A DNA stretch of 64,000 nucleotides from Gp1-AA122 sp036378535 (GTDB lineage Bacteria; Acidobacteriota; Terriglobia; Terriglobales; Acidobacteriaceae), in assembly GCA_036378535.1 (NCBI GenBank), contig DASUWH010000029.1:45235-109234 (forward strand), written 5' to 3'. Both the position numbers and the translations under genes were made by a program. The notes beneath the pieces were generated by a model that made no database searches, was not told the origin of the DNA, and saw only the letters and a program-made list of their open reading frames with translations. Position 1 is the stretch's first letter. Each line of letters starts with the position of its first letter. Of the stretch, positions 62,194 through 64,000 are shown in pieces.

Positions 62194-63456
62194 CTATTTG
62201 CGCGTATTTTGAGCCGATTGTAATTCGTGGCTGACCAGCTCGGCGTCCTTCATGGCCCGCAGCAGGTTTCCTCCAAGAATCTTGCGGATATCGGCATCGC
62301 TATAGCCGCGATCCAGCAGGGCCTGCGTGATTTTGGGCAGGTCGGCGGCAGAGTCAATTTCGGCAGGCAGCGCGCCGCTGACGCCATCGAAATCGGAGCC
62401 CAAGCCGACATGGTCGACGCCGGCAACCTTGGCAATGTGATCGATGTGATCAATCAGGGATTTCAGGGGTGGCCGCGGGATTCTCGCCATCCACTCCTCT
62501 TGCAGCGGTTCCGTATCAATGTACTGCGGGGCCTTGCCCTCCGCCTTCTGTCTGGCGATGAAGTCCGCTACGGCTGCCTCCATGGGTTTCTGCTGAGCTT
62601 CTTCGGTCTTGCGAAAATTCTCATCAATGAAGCAGGAGCAGAAATTCACCATCACGACGCCATTGTTCCGGGCCACTGCCTTGAGCATGTCATCGGTCAT
62701 ATTCCGGGGGGCGTTGGTGAGGGCGCGAGCCGAAGAATGAGAGGCAATGACCGGAGCCTTGCTGATGGCCACCGCATCGTAAAACGTCTTGTCCGCCACG
62801 TGCGAGATATCCACCAGCATGCCGATGCGATTCATTTCCTCGACCACCTGCCGGCCAAAGTCGGTGATGCCGTCGTGGTGCTGCACCTTGGGATCGTTGA
62901 TATCACCCGAGGAGTCAGCCCAGTCATTGGTGTTCGACCAGGTCAAGGTCATATAGCGCACGCCCAGGCGGTAAAAATCATCCAGCAGGTGGAGATCGTT
63001 TTGAATGGCGTGGCCGCCCTCGATCCCCATCAGAGCCGCCAGTTTGTGCTCCTTGTGAGCCCGCTCGATATCGGCGACCGAGTAGGCCATCATCATGCGG
63101 TCGGGATGGCGCTCAGCCTGTTTGTATACGGAATCGATCAAATCGGAGGCGCGCTTGGCGTAATTAACGGGATCAGTTGTGGCTGGGTCGACCCAGATGG
63201 AGAAGACCTCGGCACCCAGACCGCCGGCGCGAGCCTTATCGAGACTGATCTGTCCTTTGTCATTCGGGTCGGTGCTGCCGATATCGAAACTGCGATCCAG
63301 GAACCGCTGCGGTGTGTCGGCGTGGGTGTCAACCACAATGGCTGATTCCTGCAGTGAGCGGGCGCGTGCGCTTACGACAGTCGCTGAATTGGCAGGAGTT
63401 TGGGCAAAAGCTGCGCTGCTGACCAGAACGATCGAAACAAATCGGGTTATGCGCAT
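62194..63456 (-). CDS. Exported M19-family dipeptidase
   Basis: A 420-residue renal-dipeptidase-like zinc enzyme. A signal peptide (RITRFVSIVLVSSAAFA) precedes VVDTHADTPQRFL (HxD zinc ligands), GIEGGHAIQND (bridging Glu), LVDISHVADKTF and PVIASHSSARAL (His ligands), and HVGLGSDFDGV (Asp). It hydrolyses dipeptides, possibly from peptidoglycan or nutrients, in the periplasm. ATG 63456 gives the signal peptide directly; a longer in-frame start upstream is not supported. Expected to be a dimer; alone on its strand. Confidence 0.93.
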   Translation of the reverse strand: MRITRFVSIVLVSSAAFAQTPANSATVVSARARSLQESAIVVDTHADTPQRFLDRSFDIGSTDPNDKGQISLDKARAGGLGAEVFSIWVDPATTDPVNYAKRASDLIDSVYKQAERHPDRMMMAYSVADIERAHKEHKLAALMGIEGGHAIQNDLHLLDDFYRLGVRYMTLTWSNTNDWADSSGDINDPKVQHHDGITDFGRQVVEEMNRIGMLVDISHVADKTFYDAVAISKAPVIASHSSARALTNAPRNMTDDMLKAVARNNGVVMVNFCSCFIDENFRKTEEAQQKPMEAAVADFIARQKAEGKAPQYIDTEPLQEEWMARIPRPPLKSLIDHIDHIAKVAGVDHVGLGSDFDGVSGALPAEIDSAADLPKITQALLDRGYSDADIRKILGGNLLRAMKDAELVSHELQSAQNTRK

Positions 63457-63574
63457 AAATGTGATTGGACCGAAGCAGGTCCAAGGACAGGAAATTGTAT
63501 ATGGTGCTGCCGGTTGTGGGGAAGCCAAGCCCGCCACAAAGGACACGAAGCTCCACTAGGGAAGGCTTGCCAAG

Positions 63575-64000
63575 TTACGTCTTGAGGGCCTGCAGCGCAG
63601 CGGCGATGCATAGGTTGAGCGGCCTGTCAGTGTTGACCACGAGCTTGGGCAAAGTGATCGGTTCAAAGCGGCGCTTCACCTCGAGGTACAAACCGTAGCC
63701 CCTGTTACCGGCAGGGTGGCCGGAAGCTTTGTCGAGGCGAGCTTTAGCGGTTGCATCGCTGCAGGTACATTCCAAAATGCGCCAGGGCTGCCCTAAGCGA
63801 TTGGCGAATTCGATGACACGATCGATCTGATATCGGCGCGAGAAAGTGCGGCCGTCGAGGAAGATAACGCGATCAGGATCTTTTCTGAAGAGGCATGCGG
63901 CACTTTGCAGCATGATCTCCATGCAGAAATCATCCTGCTCGGTCGAATATTCGATATCACGCGGCTCGAATAGTGCGTGCCGAATCGCGTCTTTGTTGAG
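63575..64000 (-). CDS. P-loop kinase-like protein, 5' end cut by window edge
   Basis: The C-terminal 141 residues of an AAA/zeta-toxin-like small P-loop kinase, entering from beyond position 64000. LNKDAIRHALFEPRDI, VIFLDGRTFSRRYQIDRVIEFAN, WRILECTCSDATAKARLDKA and VVNTDRPLNLCIAAALQAL match the 'predicted kinase' family in which a GxxGxGKS loop would lie upstream, outside this window. ATG 63922 is internal, not the start. Substrate is unknown; such enzymes often phosphorylate small molecules or RNA. Confidence 0.75.
   Translation of the reverse strand, partial: LNKDAIRHALFEPRDIEYSTEQDDFCMEIMLQSAACLFRKDPDRVIFLDGRTFSRRYQIDRVIEFANRLGQPWRILECTCSDATAKARLDKASGHPAGNRGYGLYLEVKRRFEPITLPKLVVNTDRPLNLCIAAALQALKT

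Overview
The window reads as chromosomal DNA of a Gram-negative, GC-rich bacterium, most likely an Acidobacteriota (Terriglobia/Koribacter-like). Pointers are a PEP-CTERM protein, IPT-domain phosphoesterase, cyanobacterial-length isocitrate dehydrogenase, YpdA-type reductase, FecR-like and SYLF exported proteins, short intergenic hairpin repeats of the 'ggggctaaagc / gcgattgaagccgc' style, and a large TPR outer-membrane protein. The taxonomic call is inference from family content, not from a marker gene. No rRNA, tRNA, CRISPR array, integrase or transposase was seen.

Layout. 1-4.5 kb: a radical SAM/SPASM enzyme followed by a stand-alone NRPS adenylation-carrier didomain whose specificity residues read as the Asp code, facing a convergent acyl-CoA dehydrogenase. 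4.6-8.9 kb: two orphan LuxR-type HTH proteins, a PEP-CTERM protein, galE, and a secreted protein that looks like a proteasome-type Ntn hydrolase with a threonine placed exactly at the signal peptidase site. 8.9-16.6 kb: hom and lysC, an IPT-phosphoesterase, fumC and a methyltransferase. 16.8-23.2 kb: YpdA-like reductase, an ArsR regulator with two matched operators and an apparently leaderless start, an SRPBCC-DinB fusion, a second DinB protein, a lone receiver domain, and small exported proteins. 23.4-31.6 kb: glnE, a bactofilin-like repeat protein, an alpha/beta hydrolase, icd, mdh and a SYLF protein.

31.6-48.2 kb is an envelope/polysaccharide region. A minus-strand set holds a membrane glycosyltransferase-like protein, three small coupled envelope proteins, a GH99-like lipoprotein, a nucleotidyltransferase, a GT4 and a glycogen-debranching-like hydrolase. 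A diverging plus-strand pair encodes a 1398-residue TPR-beta-barrel protein and a Wzx-like flippase fused to a ParB/sulfiredoxin-like C-terminal domain.

49.9-60.7 kb is a compact plus-strand cluster: phosphatase, methyltransferase, a GH-A type glycosidase whose barrel strands appear in circularly permuted order, two nucleotide-sugar epimerases (one with a zinc-ribbon insert), a B12-type radical SAM protein and four glycosyltransferases, most with 4-13 bp overlaps. It probably makes and modifies an oligosaccharide or glycoconjugate. 60.7-64 kb ends with two cyclophilins, an M19 dipeptidase and a P-loop kinase cut by the window edge.
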